Positions 14,435 through 21,286 of a stretch of 21,858 nt of DNA are shown in pieces. The first letter of the stretch is position 1. The number at the start of each line of letters is the position of its first letter. The notes beneath the pieces were generated by a model, which was given only the letters and a program-made list of their open reading frames with translations, was not told the origin of the DNA and did not search any database. The position numbers were made by a program, and so were the translations under genes. The stretch comes from an uncultured Alphaproteobacteria bacterium (lineage in GTDB: Bacteria; Pseudomonadota; Alphaproteobacteria; Micavibrionales; Micavibrionaceae), in the NCBI GenBank assembly GCA_946481105.1, contig CAMLMM010000032.1, positions 1 through 21,858 on the forward strand, given 5' to 3'.

Positions 14435-16930
14435 ATGCGTTCTTTTGGCACTATCCATAGCGCCGTTCCGGTATTTAAACCCAAGGAGATGCTGCTTATA
14501 AGCATTCTGCTTTGCCTTGGAGGTTACTGCTTTATCCAGTCTTTCCGAACATATCAGCATGAATTTGATATGGTATTCGACGACTTATTCGCATTGTCTC
14601 AACTGCATGGCGAAATGAATGTGGCGATCGTAGCCAAAAACCAATCGAGCCATAATATAAATTCACAAAGCACGTACCAGGCTCTCCTGACAGCTTACGA
14701 CACGTTTCTTGCTGACTATGAGACACTCATGGACAGACGGGAAGAAAATTTCATTCATTCCTTTTGGCGCCTGTCTTATGGTGACGCGCTGTCGGACATC
14801 GCCAGGCAGGCATCCGCCTACCGCCATAATTTCCAGGAGATCCGGAAAAAACATCAGCTCCTGGATGATTATAACGCAACGCTCACCCAGAGCCTGGTTG
14901 CCTTGCGCAATGACGGTCTGCAATCATCAACTGACATCGTTGATGCACCCCGCGGTACGGCAGATCAGGATTCGATGCGTCAGGAAACCAACCTGAAGGC
15001 CGTTATCATTCTGAAAACCCTTTTGTATCTTATGGGGCAGGATGACGGCAACAGTCTGCAAAATCAGGTAAGCCAGTTCCGCGCCACCGAGGCGGGCCGC
15101 CGTGACAACACCGCGCTTCCTGAACTCAGCACTGTCCTGACCATATATCCCACAATGCAAGATTTGCGCGCTTCATTACTTGCCGTCCCTTACCAGACCG
15201 ACCTTCAAACCATTCATGGCAGTTTGCGTAAGATTCAAGAGCAGACAATCACTGAAGCCACATATTTCCGGACCCTTACCTATTTTATCGTTATCATTCT
15301 GGTCCTGTATATCAGCCTGACCCTGATCCGCCATTATGCCCAGCAACGTCGTCGCGCGGAAGAATCAAGCGCCGCAAAATCGGATTTCCTGGCGAATATG
15401 AGCCATGAAATCCGCACCCCTCTAAACGGCATTATCGGCATGGTGGATTTACTGCGTGACACGCCGATGACCTCTGATCAAAAAAGTTATTTCCGCTCAT
15501 TGAATTTTTCTGCTGAAACCTTGACTGACCTGATTAACGACATTCTCGATATTTCAAAAATTGAATCGGGTAACATCGACATTGAGACTATCCGTTTCCA
15601 TTTGCCAGGCATCTTAAAAGATATTATCGACTTGCTGACTTTGAAAATTGAAGGGAAGGATCTGCAACTAACCCTTGCCTTACCTGCGGAATTAAACAGC
15701 TATTTTGTGGGCGATCCGACACGGCTGCGCCAGGTGCTGATGAATCTGATTGGCAATGCGTGTAAGTTCACGGATAAAGGCCACATAAAGGTATCCGTCT
15801 CAAAACTAATAAACGGTATGATACGCTTCGAGATTGAAGATACGGGAATCGGCATCCCACCGAGCAAGTCCCCTCATATGTTTAAGAAATTCTCGCAGGG
15901 CGATCAGTCAACAACCCGTAAATATGGCGGCAGCGGACTGGGCCTGGCAATTTGCAAAAATCTTGTGACGCTAATGCAGGGTGATATCGGTTTTTATACA
16001 AACCAATATGGCGGCACGACGTTCTGGTTCGAGCTTCCCCTGAAAAAACTTGCGCCGGAGGATATCCAGCGCGAGGATATTCGCGATAAGTCCGTTTTGG
16101 TGCAGTTTGAAGGAAAGCGTGTCTTGTTGGCTGAAGATAACCGGGTTAATTACGAATACGCGTCAAAAATCCTTCGCGACATGCAAATTGATGTCGTCCA
16201 CGCCATGACCGGTACCGAGGTTGTTAGTTTGTATAAACAATCGCCCTCCTCGTTCCATCTAATTCTTATGGACTGCCGCATGCCGGAAATGGATGGATAC
16301 GAAGCGACGATCCATATCCGGCATTTTGAAAAAGAAGGTGGCATCACGCCTGTTCCCATTCTGGCGTTAACCGCGAATGCCATCAAGGGGGACGCGGAAC
16401 GCTGTCGACTGGCCGGCATGGATGACTATTTGACCAAACCTTTACGGCGGCATACACTTGAAAAAGCTATTCTTCGCTGGTTCTCATACACTGGTGAGGA
16501 TGACAATCAGGCCCCGATGACTGCCAAGGCGGTGCCGAGCCTTAATGACAACAACCTGCCAGCGCTCGATGCGGTTATTTTTGCCGAACTACAGGAAACA
16601 ATGGCAGATAGTCTCGATCTGCTGATTGATAATTTTCAGGAAAGCGTGCCATCCTATCTCAGCAATATGAAGACTGGCCTCGCTTCAGATGATCGCAAGC
16701 TTATTATCGAATCCGCCCATCCGCTGAAATCATCCAGTGCAGCACTCGGACTCAGTAAAGTTGCTTATTGGGCGGGAACGATAGAGTCCTGTGGTCATGA
16801 CGGGGCTGATATCGCTACTTTGAAACAGTATTTTTCTAGGCTTGAGCCCGCGATGGAAGAGGCTTTGACATTACTTCAGACACTGAAAGCAAACGATGAC
16901 ACACCCCTTGCAAAAAATTCTTCACATTGA
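14435..16930 (+). CDS. Hybrid sensor histidine kinase with receiver and HPt domains
   Basis: This tripartite (ArcB/BarA-like) membrane kinase should run an internal His-Asp-His phosphorelay. From the ATG at 14435 it has 831 residues: a transmembrane helix at about 20-36, a mostly helical extracytoplasmic region of about 245 residues with no recognised sensor fold, and a second helix at about 281-300. HisKA follows with H324 (SHEIRTPLNG), then the HATPase with N441, DTGIGI and GGSGLGLAI. The receiver has D613 (LMDCRMPEMDG) and K668. The HPt has H762 (SAHPLKSSSAALG). The frame is open to a GTG at 14339 inside prmA, which would add 32 residues. Neither start has a strong ribosome-binding site. 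It overlaps the next gene by 35 bp. Confidence 0.93.
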   Translation: MRSFGTIHSAVPVFKPKEMLLISILLCLGGYCFIQSFRTYQHEFDMVFDDLFALSQLHGEMNVAIVAKNQSSHNINSQSTYQALLTAYDTFLADYETLMDRREENFIHSFWRLSYGDALSDIARQASAYRHNFQEIRKKHQLLDDYNATLTQSLVALRNDGLQSSTDIVDAPRGTADQDSMRQETNLKAVIILKTLLYLMGQDDGNSLQNQVSQFRATEAGRRDNTALPELSTVLTIYPTMQDLRASLLAVPYQTDLQTIHGSLRKIQEQTITEATYFRTLTYFIVIILVLYISLTLIRHYAQQRRRAEESSAAKSDFLANMSHEIRTPLNGIIGMVDLLRDTPMTSDQKSYFRSLNFSAETLTDLINDILDISKIESGNIDIETIRFHLPGILKDIIDLLTLKIEGKDLQLTLALPAELNSYFVGDPTRLRQVLMNLIGNACKFTDKGHIKVSVSKLINGMIRFEIEDTGIGIPPSKSPHMFKKFSQGDQSTTRKYGGSGLGLAICKNLVTLMQGDIGFYTNQYGGTTFWFELPLKKLAPEDIQREDIRDKSVLVQFEGKRVLLAEDNRVNYEYASKILRDMQIDVVHAMTGTEVVSLYKQSPSSFHLILMDCRMPEMDGYEATIHIRHFEKEGGITPVPILALTANAIKGDAERCRLAGMDDYLTKPLRRHTLEKAILRWFSYTGEDDNQAPMTAKAVPSLNDNNLPALDAVIFAELQETMADSLDLLIDNFQESVPSYLSNMKTGLASDDRKLIIESAHPLKSSSAALGLSKVAYWAGTIESCGHDGADIATLKQYFSRLEPAMEEALTLLQTLKANDDTPLAKNSSH

Positions 16931-17297
16931 TGATGATCCCGTTATGCGTCTAATGACCCAGAAGGCGCTGGAACGCTCAAATATCGACTTCCAAATTGTC
17001 AGCTGCACAACCCCGGAAGATTTTCTTGGCCATCTGGAAGCGTTTCATCCCGACCTTTTGCTGGTTGATCAGATGATGCCGGCGATAAGAGGAGAAGATC
17101 TTGTGCAGGAAGTCCGAAAAAAACCGGGGGGAGAAAACATTCCCGTCATTTTCATTACCGGGAGCACGGAAATATCATCCTTAAACGCCACAATGTTGGA
17201 ACCGATGATCGGTGTCATCCGCAAACCTTTCTCGCCGACACAACTCCCATCCGAACTGATCCGTATGTGGGCTGACTACAGGGTGGATAAAGCTTGA
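16896..17297 (+). CDS. Single-domain response regulator (CheY-like receiver)
   Basis: This 133-residue protein is a receiver domain with no output domain. The acidic pocket D12-D14 (ILHIDDDP), the phospho-acceptor D58 (LLLVDQMMP), T88 (IFITGS) and K110 (VIRKPFS) are all present, so it should be phosphorylatable. Its start lies 35 bp inside the hybrid kinase gene, which strongly suggests that the kinase's HPt domain is its phosphodonor. It could act by protein binding, for example on the flagellar motor or another regulator; the target is unknown. Its last 22 bp overlap the end of the convergent sigma factor gene. Confidence 0.92.
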   Translation: MTHPLQKILHIDDDPVMRLMTQKALERSNIDFQIVSCTTPEDFLGHLEAFHPDLLLVDQMMPAIRGEDLVQEVRKKPGGENIPVIFITGSTEISSLNATMLEPMIGVIRKPFSPTQLPSELIRMWADYRVDKA

Positions 17298-17884
17298 TTA
17301 TCGCTCATTTCGCGTAATTTTTCCCGACCACGCTTGATAAGTGCGCGCGCCGCCCCTTCGGTAATTTCCATTTCACGCGAAATGACGTTCATTTCCTTTT
17401 CATCGAAATAATAAAGAGAAATGGCCCTCTGCTGCTGCACGGGCAATAACCCTATCAGGGACTTCAGACGTGCCGACAACTGGGTACTGGATATGACATC
17501 TTCCGCGTTCGGCTGATCGGAGGGAATTGTGTCGTCCAGATTTCCTTCCTTACAATCAAAGGATTTACTTCGGACGATATCAAGGCATTTATTCGTGACG
17601 ACACGATACAGCCAGCTGGAAAACTTGGCGTTTCCCTGCTGAAAAGCATGGGGATTTTGATACAAGGCCAGCGAGATATCCTGAAAAATGTCTTCGGCTT
17701 CGTTCAGAGATTTCAGATATTTGCGTACAACCGTCCAAACCAGACCACGATGACGGCGCATAAGTACATCCAGCGCAAAACCATCACCTTCAGCAAAGCG
17801 CGCGTAAAGCTGGGCATCATCACTGGCCGAATAGGCAAAATCTGCCGACTCAATACCCGGTTTCGTATGAATATGGACAGCCAT
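17276..17884 (-). CDS. ECF-type sigma-70 family RNA polymerase sigma factor
   Basis: The 202-residue protein has the two-domain layout of ECF sigma factors. Sigma-2 lies at about 25-107 (EAEDIFQDISLALYQN, then FSSWLYRVVTNKCLDIVR). Sigma-4 lies at about 139-192, with LPVQQQRAISLYYFDEKEM and the helix-turn-helix ISREMEITEGAARALIKRGREKL. The DIFQD and LYRVV signatures are intact. No anti-sigma gene, NepR or extra C-terminal domain is adjacent, although most ECF genes have such a partner. It lies 62 bp after fliS on the same strand, so it may be expressed with flagellar genes. Its AAAGG ribosome-binding site sits in the proximal arm of a 9-bp hairpin. Its promoter targets cannot be predicted. Confidence 0.9.
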   Translation of the reverse strand: MAVHIHTKPGIESADFAYSASDDAQLYARFAEGDGFALDVLMRRHRGLVWTVVRKYLKSLNEAEDIFQDISLALYQNPHAFQQGNAKFSSWLYRVVTNKCLDIVRSKSFDCKEGNLDDTIPSDQPNAEDVISSTQLSARLKSLIGLLPVQQQRAISLYYFDEKEMNVISREMEITEGAARALIKRGREKLREMSDNQALSTL

Positions 17885-17893
17885 TTTTTGCAG

Positions 17894-17917
17894 CCTTTCT
17901 CTGGTAGCAGAGAAAGG
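17894..17917 (-). promoter_or_regulatory. Hairpin sequestering the ribosome-binding site of the sigma factor gene
   Basis: CCTTTCTCT (17894-17902) and AGAGAAAGG (17909-17917) are perfect complements separated by 6 nt. In the minus-strand mRNA the proximal arm is AGAGAAAGG, which carries the Shine-Dalgarno sequence 9 nt before the ATG at 17884. What follows the stem is CTGCAAAAA, not a T-run, so it is not a fliS terminator. Translational control of the sigma factor, or a DNA operator, is inferred. Confidence 0.6.
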
Positions 17918-17946
17918 ATTGCAAAGACTATGCCAGTTTCAGAGTT

Positions 17947-18369
17947 TTAGGAGGCCGTCTCAACCGGTTCAGTGGAAGATGAAAAGCTTGGATAAGCCAA
18001 GGCATACCAGCGGTCATGCACCTGTTGCATATAAGCAATGATTTCATCAAAATAGGCCGCCGGATCGGGTTTCGCTGTTGCCTGGGACAATGCCGAGAAA
18101 ATAACCGTGTAAAAGCGGTTCAGAAAAACAGCATCTTCGCCGCCCTTCTCCATGTCCAGGTTTGACTGCAGGGCTTCCAGAATATCAAAAGTCTTGGTGA
18201 TATGGTTGGTCATCACGTCAAGGCTGCCCTCTGCCCAGGCATGCTTAGCCTGCTTGGTGTTTTTAATCATGCCCTTGTATAGCTCAACCACGATTTGCAG
18301 AGGGGTCAGATTGTCATCACTGCTCTTTTGATAACTCTGCGACGCTTTTTGATAGGGGTTTTGGGCCAT
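17947..18369 (-). CDS. fliS: Flagellar export chaperone FliS
   Basis: FliS binds the C-terminus of newly made flagellin in the cytosol, prevents premature polymerisation and delivers it to the export gate. The 140-residue protein is all-helical in character and shows the family's N-terminus NPYQKASQSYQKSS, then LQIVVELYKGMIKNTKQAKHAW and the DVMTNHITKTFDILEALQSNLDMEKGG helix region. I use the ATG at 18369. A TTG at 18381, in the same frame, is the alternative, and the GGAG upstream fits neither perfectly. It lies 21 bp after fliD, so the two share a transcript and probably the sigma-54 promoter of fliD. Confidence 0.92.
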   Translation of the reverse strand: MAQNPYQKASQSYQKSSDDNLTPLQIVVELYKGMIKNTKQAKHAWAEGSLDVMTNHITKTFDILEALQSNLDMEKGGEDAVFLNRFYTVIFSALSQATAKPDPAAYFDEIIAYMQQVHDRWYALAYPSFSSSTEPVETAS

Positions 18370-18390
18370 AATCAGAAACAATACTCCGCG

Positions 18391-20082
18391 TTAATTATTA
18401 TCTTCATTATTGCCCAAAATGGCTCGCAACTGAACTAATATTGTCTGGGCACGCGCCATTTGCGCTTCAAAAGCTGAATACTTCTCAATCAGGCGTTCGC
18501 GGTAACTATCTGCCCGCTCAAGAACGCGGTCGGCTCGATCACCTAGCTTGCCATTCAGTTCATCCAAACGCACTTCTTCCTGCTGAAACAAGCCCGACAC
18601 ATTGTCCACATAGTCGGTAAGGGTGTTGTGCATCAAATCGGCGAAGCCCTGGTTAATGGAGACATTCACGGTCGCGCTGGCCGCACCAACATAAGCAAAT
18701 GAAAGGCCTTCATAAATCGATCCTGCCGCTCCCTGAATAAGCGTCCCGGAGACGGTGAACAGGGAACTGTCCCCGCCAACGGATACGGATGTAATCGCAC
18801 CGCCTGAATAGGTTATATCCAGGGCAATATTCACATCCGAAAGCTTGGAAGAATTGGCAACAACCCGAAAGCTGGCGTTGTCCGCACTGGTTTGTGTTTC
18901 AAAAATTTCGCGCACTTCACTAAAATCACTGACTAACTTGGCATCTAGAATCGCCTCGTCCACTTCAAATAGCCCTTCGGGGCTCAACGTAATGCCAAGT
19001 TCCCGAAGCGTTTCAAGATTGCCGCCACCCGTGCCATAGTTGGAACCGATGAGTGCCTGCGTACCGCTTGAGAAGGTCTTAAGAAAAGAATCACCAAAGA
19101 GAACGGCATCTTCCGCAACTTCTCCGTCATCGCTGACCTGCTGGTGTTTCAGGACAGTTTCACGCAGGGTGTTATAAGCCTCGACAAAATCCAGAATTCC
19201 ATCCTTGATGGCGGATGTATCATTCTCAATATTCAGTTGGATGATTGTTCCCGGTTCTTCGTTCTTCACCGTAATATTGACGCCATCAATCACATCACTG
19301 AAATCATTATCATCCCGCGTTATCGGCACACCGTCAACTTCGATAATAGCTCCTTGCGCCGGTTGCAACTGGTTAATAAAAGTCCCGCCAGCGTCCGTGA
19401 CTCCTAAGTTCTCCAGCACATTCGTCCCAGTAATATTGGATACGGACATTGCCTTGTTCGTGTTGGCGGCGGTTAAGACAAGCTGATAACCGGTTTCGCT
19501 TGTTTTAAGCACCGTTGCACCCACGCCGCTCGTGGTTGACTGAGCATTGATAGCCGTCGCCAGTTCTTCAAGCGACATGGTGGCTGTCACGTTAATTGTT
19601 GCTGCCGTTCCTCCGGCGGCCACGATATCGAATGTGCCTGTATATCCCAGATCCGCAGTTTTATCGGCCGTGGCGCTGTTGCCGCCGACACGATGGGCCA
19701 GAGCCTTTTGCTGAACTTCAACTTCATAAGAACCTGTTGTCGTACCAGGATCAATCGCCACCCCAATAAGGCTGGTGGCGACAGTTGTGCTGCTGGAGGC
19801 CAATGTCCCGGTGCGCTTATCAAAAAGCGATTCGTTTTCGGCCAGAATACTGTAGTTTTTCCTGATGCTTTCGAGTGAATTTTGAACGGCAAGTCCCAAA
19901 GACTGCAATTCATCGAGCGCCGAAATGCGCGTTGTATTTCCTTTTATCTGCAAATCAATTTTGTCGGCTTCGGCTTTGCGCTGATTATAGGCGGCCGTAA
20001 TCAGGGCCGATGTGTCGATACCCGACGACCCGCCAAAAAGAAACGTTCTGTTACCTAAAGTCGTTATGCCATTTGTTGCCAT
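18391..20082 (-). CDS. fliD: Flagellar hook-associated protein 2 (filament cap) FliD
   Basis: FliD caps the growing filament outside the cell and guides insertion of flagellin subunits. The 563-residue length is normal. The N-terminal coil region contains FGGSSGIDTSALI (16-28). The middle is a Thr/Ala/Gly/Val-rich beta domain that is not strongly conserved. The FliD_C region follows, and the C-terminal 70 residues form a heptad-rich coiled coil (EEVRLDELNGKL to AQTILVQLRAIL). It is exported by the flagellar secretion system, so no Sec signal is expected or seen. CAGGAG lies 6 nt before the ATG. A perfect sigma-54 promoter precedes it, and fliS follows after 21 bp. Confidence 0.94.
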   Translation of the reverse strand: MATNGITTLGNRTFLFGGSSGIDTSALITAAYNQRKAEADKIDLQIKGNTTRISALDELQSLGLAVQNSLESIRKNYSILAENESLFDKRTGTLASSSTTVATSLIGVAIDPGTTTGSYEVEVQQKALAHRVGGNSATADKTADLGYTGTFDIVAAGGTAATINVTATMSLEELATAINAQSTTSGVGATVLKTSETGYQLVLTAANTNKAMSVSNITGTNVLENLGVTDAGGTFINQLQPAQGAIIEVDGVPITRDDNDFSDVIDGVNITVKNEEPGTIIQLNIENDTSAIKDGILDFVEAYNTLRETVLKHQQVSDDGEVAEDAVLFGDSFLKTFSSGTQALIGSNYGTGGGNLETLRELGITLSPEGLFEVDEAILDAKLVSDFSEVREIFETQTSADNASFRVVANSSKLSDVNIALDITYSGGAITSVSVGGDSSLFTVSGTLIQGAAGSIYEGLSFAYVGAASATVNVSINQGFADLMHNTLTDYVDNVSGLFQQEEVRLDELNGKLGDRADRVLERADSYRERLIEKYSAFEAQMARAQTILVQLRAILGNNEDNN

Positions 20083-20159
20083 AACATTCTCCTGTTTTAC
20101 CTACACCCAACGCCCATTCTGATGGGACTATACTCTTCTCTTATCAGAAAGGGGAGATC

Positions 20160-20175
20160 AGCAAGTTCTGTGCCA
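20160..20175 (-). promoter_or_regulatory. Sigma-54 (RpoN) promoter of fliD-fliS
   Basis: The minus strand reads TTGGCAC-AGAAC-TTGCT. TGGCAC (plus 20170-20175, the -24 element) is followed after 5 nt by TTGCT (plus 20160-20164, the -12 element), so GG and GC are exactly 10 bp apart. The predicted transcription start is near 20150, giving a leader of about 68 nt before fliD. It lies between the flagellin stop and fliD on the coding strand of fliD, the expected place for a late flagellar class promoter. Confidence 0.85.
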
Positions 20176-20212
20176 ATCCCCCCTATCCGTCTAATTTATA
20201 TAACCTACCTAT

Positions 20213-20232
20213 TTAGATAATTAATTATCTAA
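20213..20232 (-). repeat. Perfect 20-bp palindrome across the flagellin stop codon
   Basis: The half-site TTAGATAATT (20213-20222) is followed without a spacer by its exact reverse complement (20223-20232). It contains the last flagellin codons and the TAA stop (20225-20227). In mRNA it could fold as a short A/U stem. No T-run follows on the minus strand, so it is not a classic terminator. It may be an mRNA end or stability element, or a protein-binding site near the fliD promoter. Confidence 0.6.
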
Positions 20233-21037
20233 CCAGGGACAGCAGCGAGGACTTCATCTGGTTGGCCTGAGAGAGGGCTGCGATAGCAGCTTCTGTCAGA
20301 ACCTGCTTGCTGACCAGGTTGGACTGTTCAGCAGCGATGTCCACGTCGGTGATTGCCGCTTGGGCTGCAATCAGGTTTTCAACCGAACTGTCGATAACGT
20401 CACCACGATATTCGAAACGGGACAGCAGAGCACCAATCGTTGCACGACCGGTAGATACAGTGTCAATCGCGGTATCGAGGGTAGCAGAAGCGGTCACGGC
20501 GTTAGCCTGTGTACCAACTGCGGAACCGTTAGCGATGGTTGTCATGTTAATCGTGGTCAAGTTAACTGCGATGGTTTCCGTTGCCAGAATACCAACCTGG
20601 AAGTTCAGGTTGAAAGAACCGTCAATCAGAGTATCGCCGTTAAACGTGGTGTTAGTACCGATAGCCTGGGCTTCAGTCAGCAACTGCTGATATTCAGTGT
20701 TGATGAAGTCACGACCGCCGGTATCCTGCACAGAACCCGAGTTCGACTGAGCAGCCAGTGCTTTCATACGCTGAAGGATATCGCCCACACGAGCCATAGC
20801 ACCATCAGCCGTTTGCAGAAGCGAACGGGCCTGAACGGCGTTAATACCGGCTTGTTTCAGAGCGGTAACGTCAGCACGGAGACTGGAAGAAACAGCAAGA
20901 CCAGCAGCATCGTCAGACGCGCGAACGATACGGGAACCGCTCGAGAGTTTGGACAAAGACTTTTCTTGTTCACGGGAGTTTCTGTTAAGGTAAACGAGTG
21001 CAGAGTTAGCAGAGGTGTTGTTTGCAATAATTGGCAT
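20225..21037 (-). CDS. Flagellin
   Basis: This is the structural subunit of the flagellar filament. At 270 residues it is a short flagellin typical of alphaproteobacteria. The conserved D0/D1 N-terminus (1-140) has LSSGSRIVRASDDAAGLAVS (31-50), and the C-terminal D1/D0 helices (about 195-270) have TDVDIAAEQSNLVSKQVL. The middle (about 140-195) is a short Thr/Ala-rich beta region with no large exposed domain; its many Thr and Ser could be glycosylation sites. AAAGGAGT lies 6 nt before the ATG, a strong ribosome-binding site suited to high expression. fliD and fliS follow on the same strand but have their own promoter. Confidence 0.97.
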   Translation of the reverse strand: MPIIANNTSANSALVYLNRNSREQEKSLSKLSSGSRIVRASDDAAGLAVSSSLRADVTALKQAGINAVQARSLLQTADGAMARVGDILQRMKALAAQSNSGSVQDTGGRDFINTEYQQLLTEAQAIGTNTTFNGDTLIDGSFNLNFQVGILATETIAVNLTTINMTTIANGSAVGTQANAVTASATLDTAIDTVSTGRATIGALLSRFEYRGDVIDSSVENLIAAQAAITDVDIAAEQSNLVSKQVLTEAAIAALSQANQMKSSLLSLVR

Positions 21038-21115
21038 GTTTGACTCCTTTCTAGAGTTGTTAATTTGCCATTATGTTAATCAGCCTTCTTCTGAAGACCG
21101 GGAAACCTTTCCGCC

Positions 21116-21141
21116 TTTCTGGCGAATCAGTTTCCTGTTTA
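21116..21141 (-). promoter_or_regulatory. Possible sigma-28-like promoter of flagellin
   Basis: On the minus strand TAAA (plus 21138-21141) is followed after 14 bp by GCCAGAAA (plus 21116-21123). This resembles the TAAA-N15-GCCGATAA pattern of FliA promoters, with about five of eight matches in the -10 element. No GG-N10-GC sigma-54 pattern was found in the same gap. The leader would be about 70 nt. Confidence 0.3.
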
Positions 21142-21286
21142 GTGTAGTCAGAGTAACATTAACTGAAGATGTTTTGAATCCCTTCATTACATCTTCATTC
21201 TCTCAGGCTATCACGGCAACGGTTAATAAGGGTTTAATTATCCATCAAATTGTTTAGGATACCCAAAGAACCCGCGAGAGATACCC

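Noticed and set aside
17894..17917. The hairpin after fliS as a rho-independent terminator.
   Set aside because: The sequence after the stem on the minus strand is CTGCAAAAA with no T-run, and the stem is not GC-rich.
20360..21043. A 227-codon plus-strand reading frame opposite flagellin.
   Set aside because: It is an antisense shadow of a highly conserved flagellin gene.
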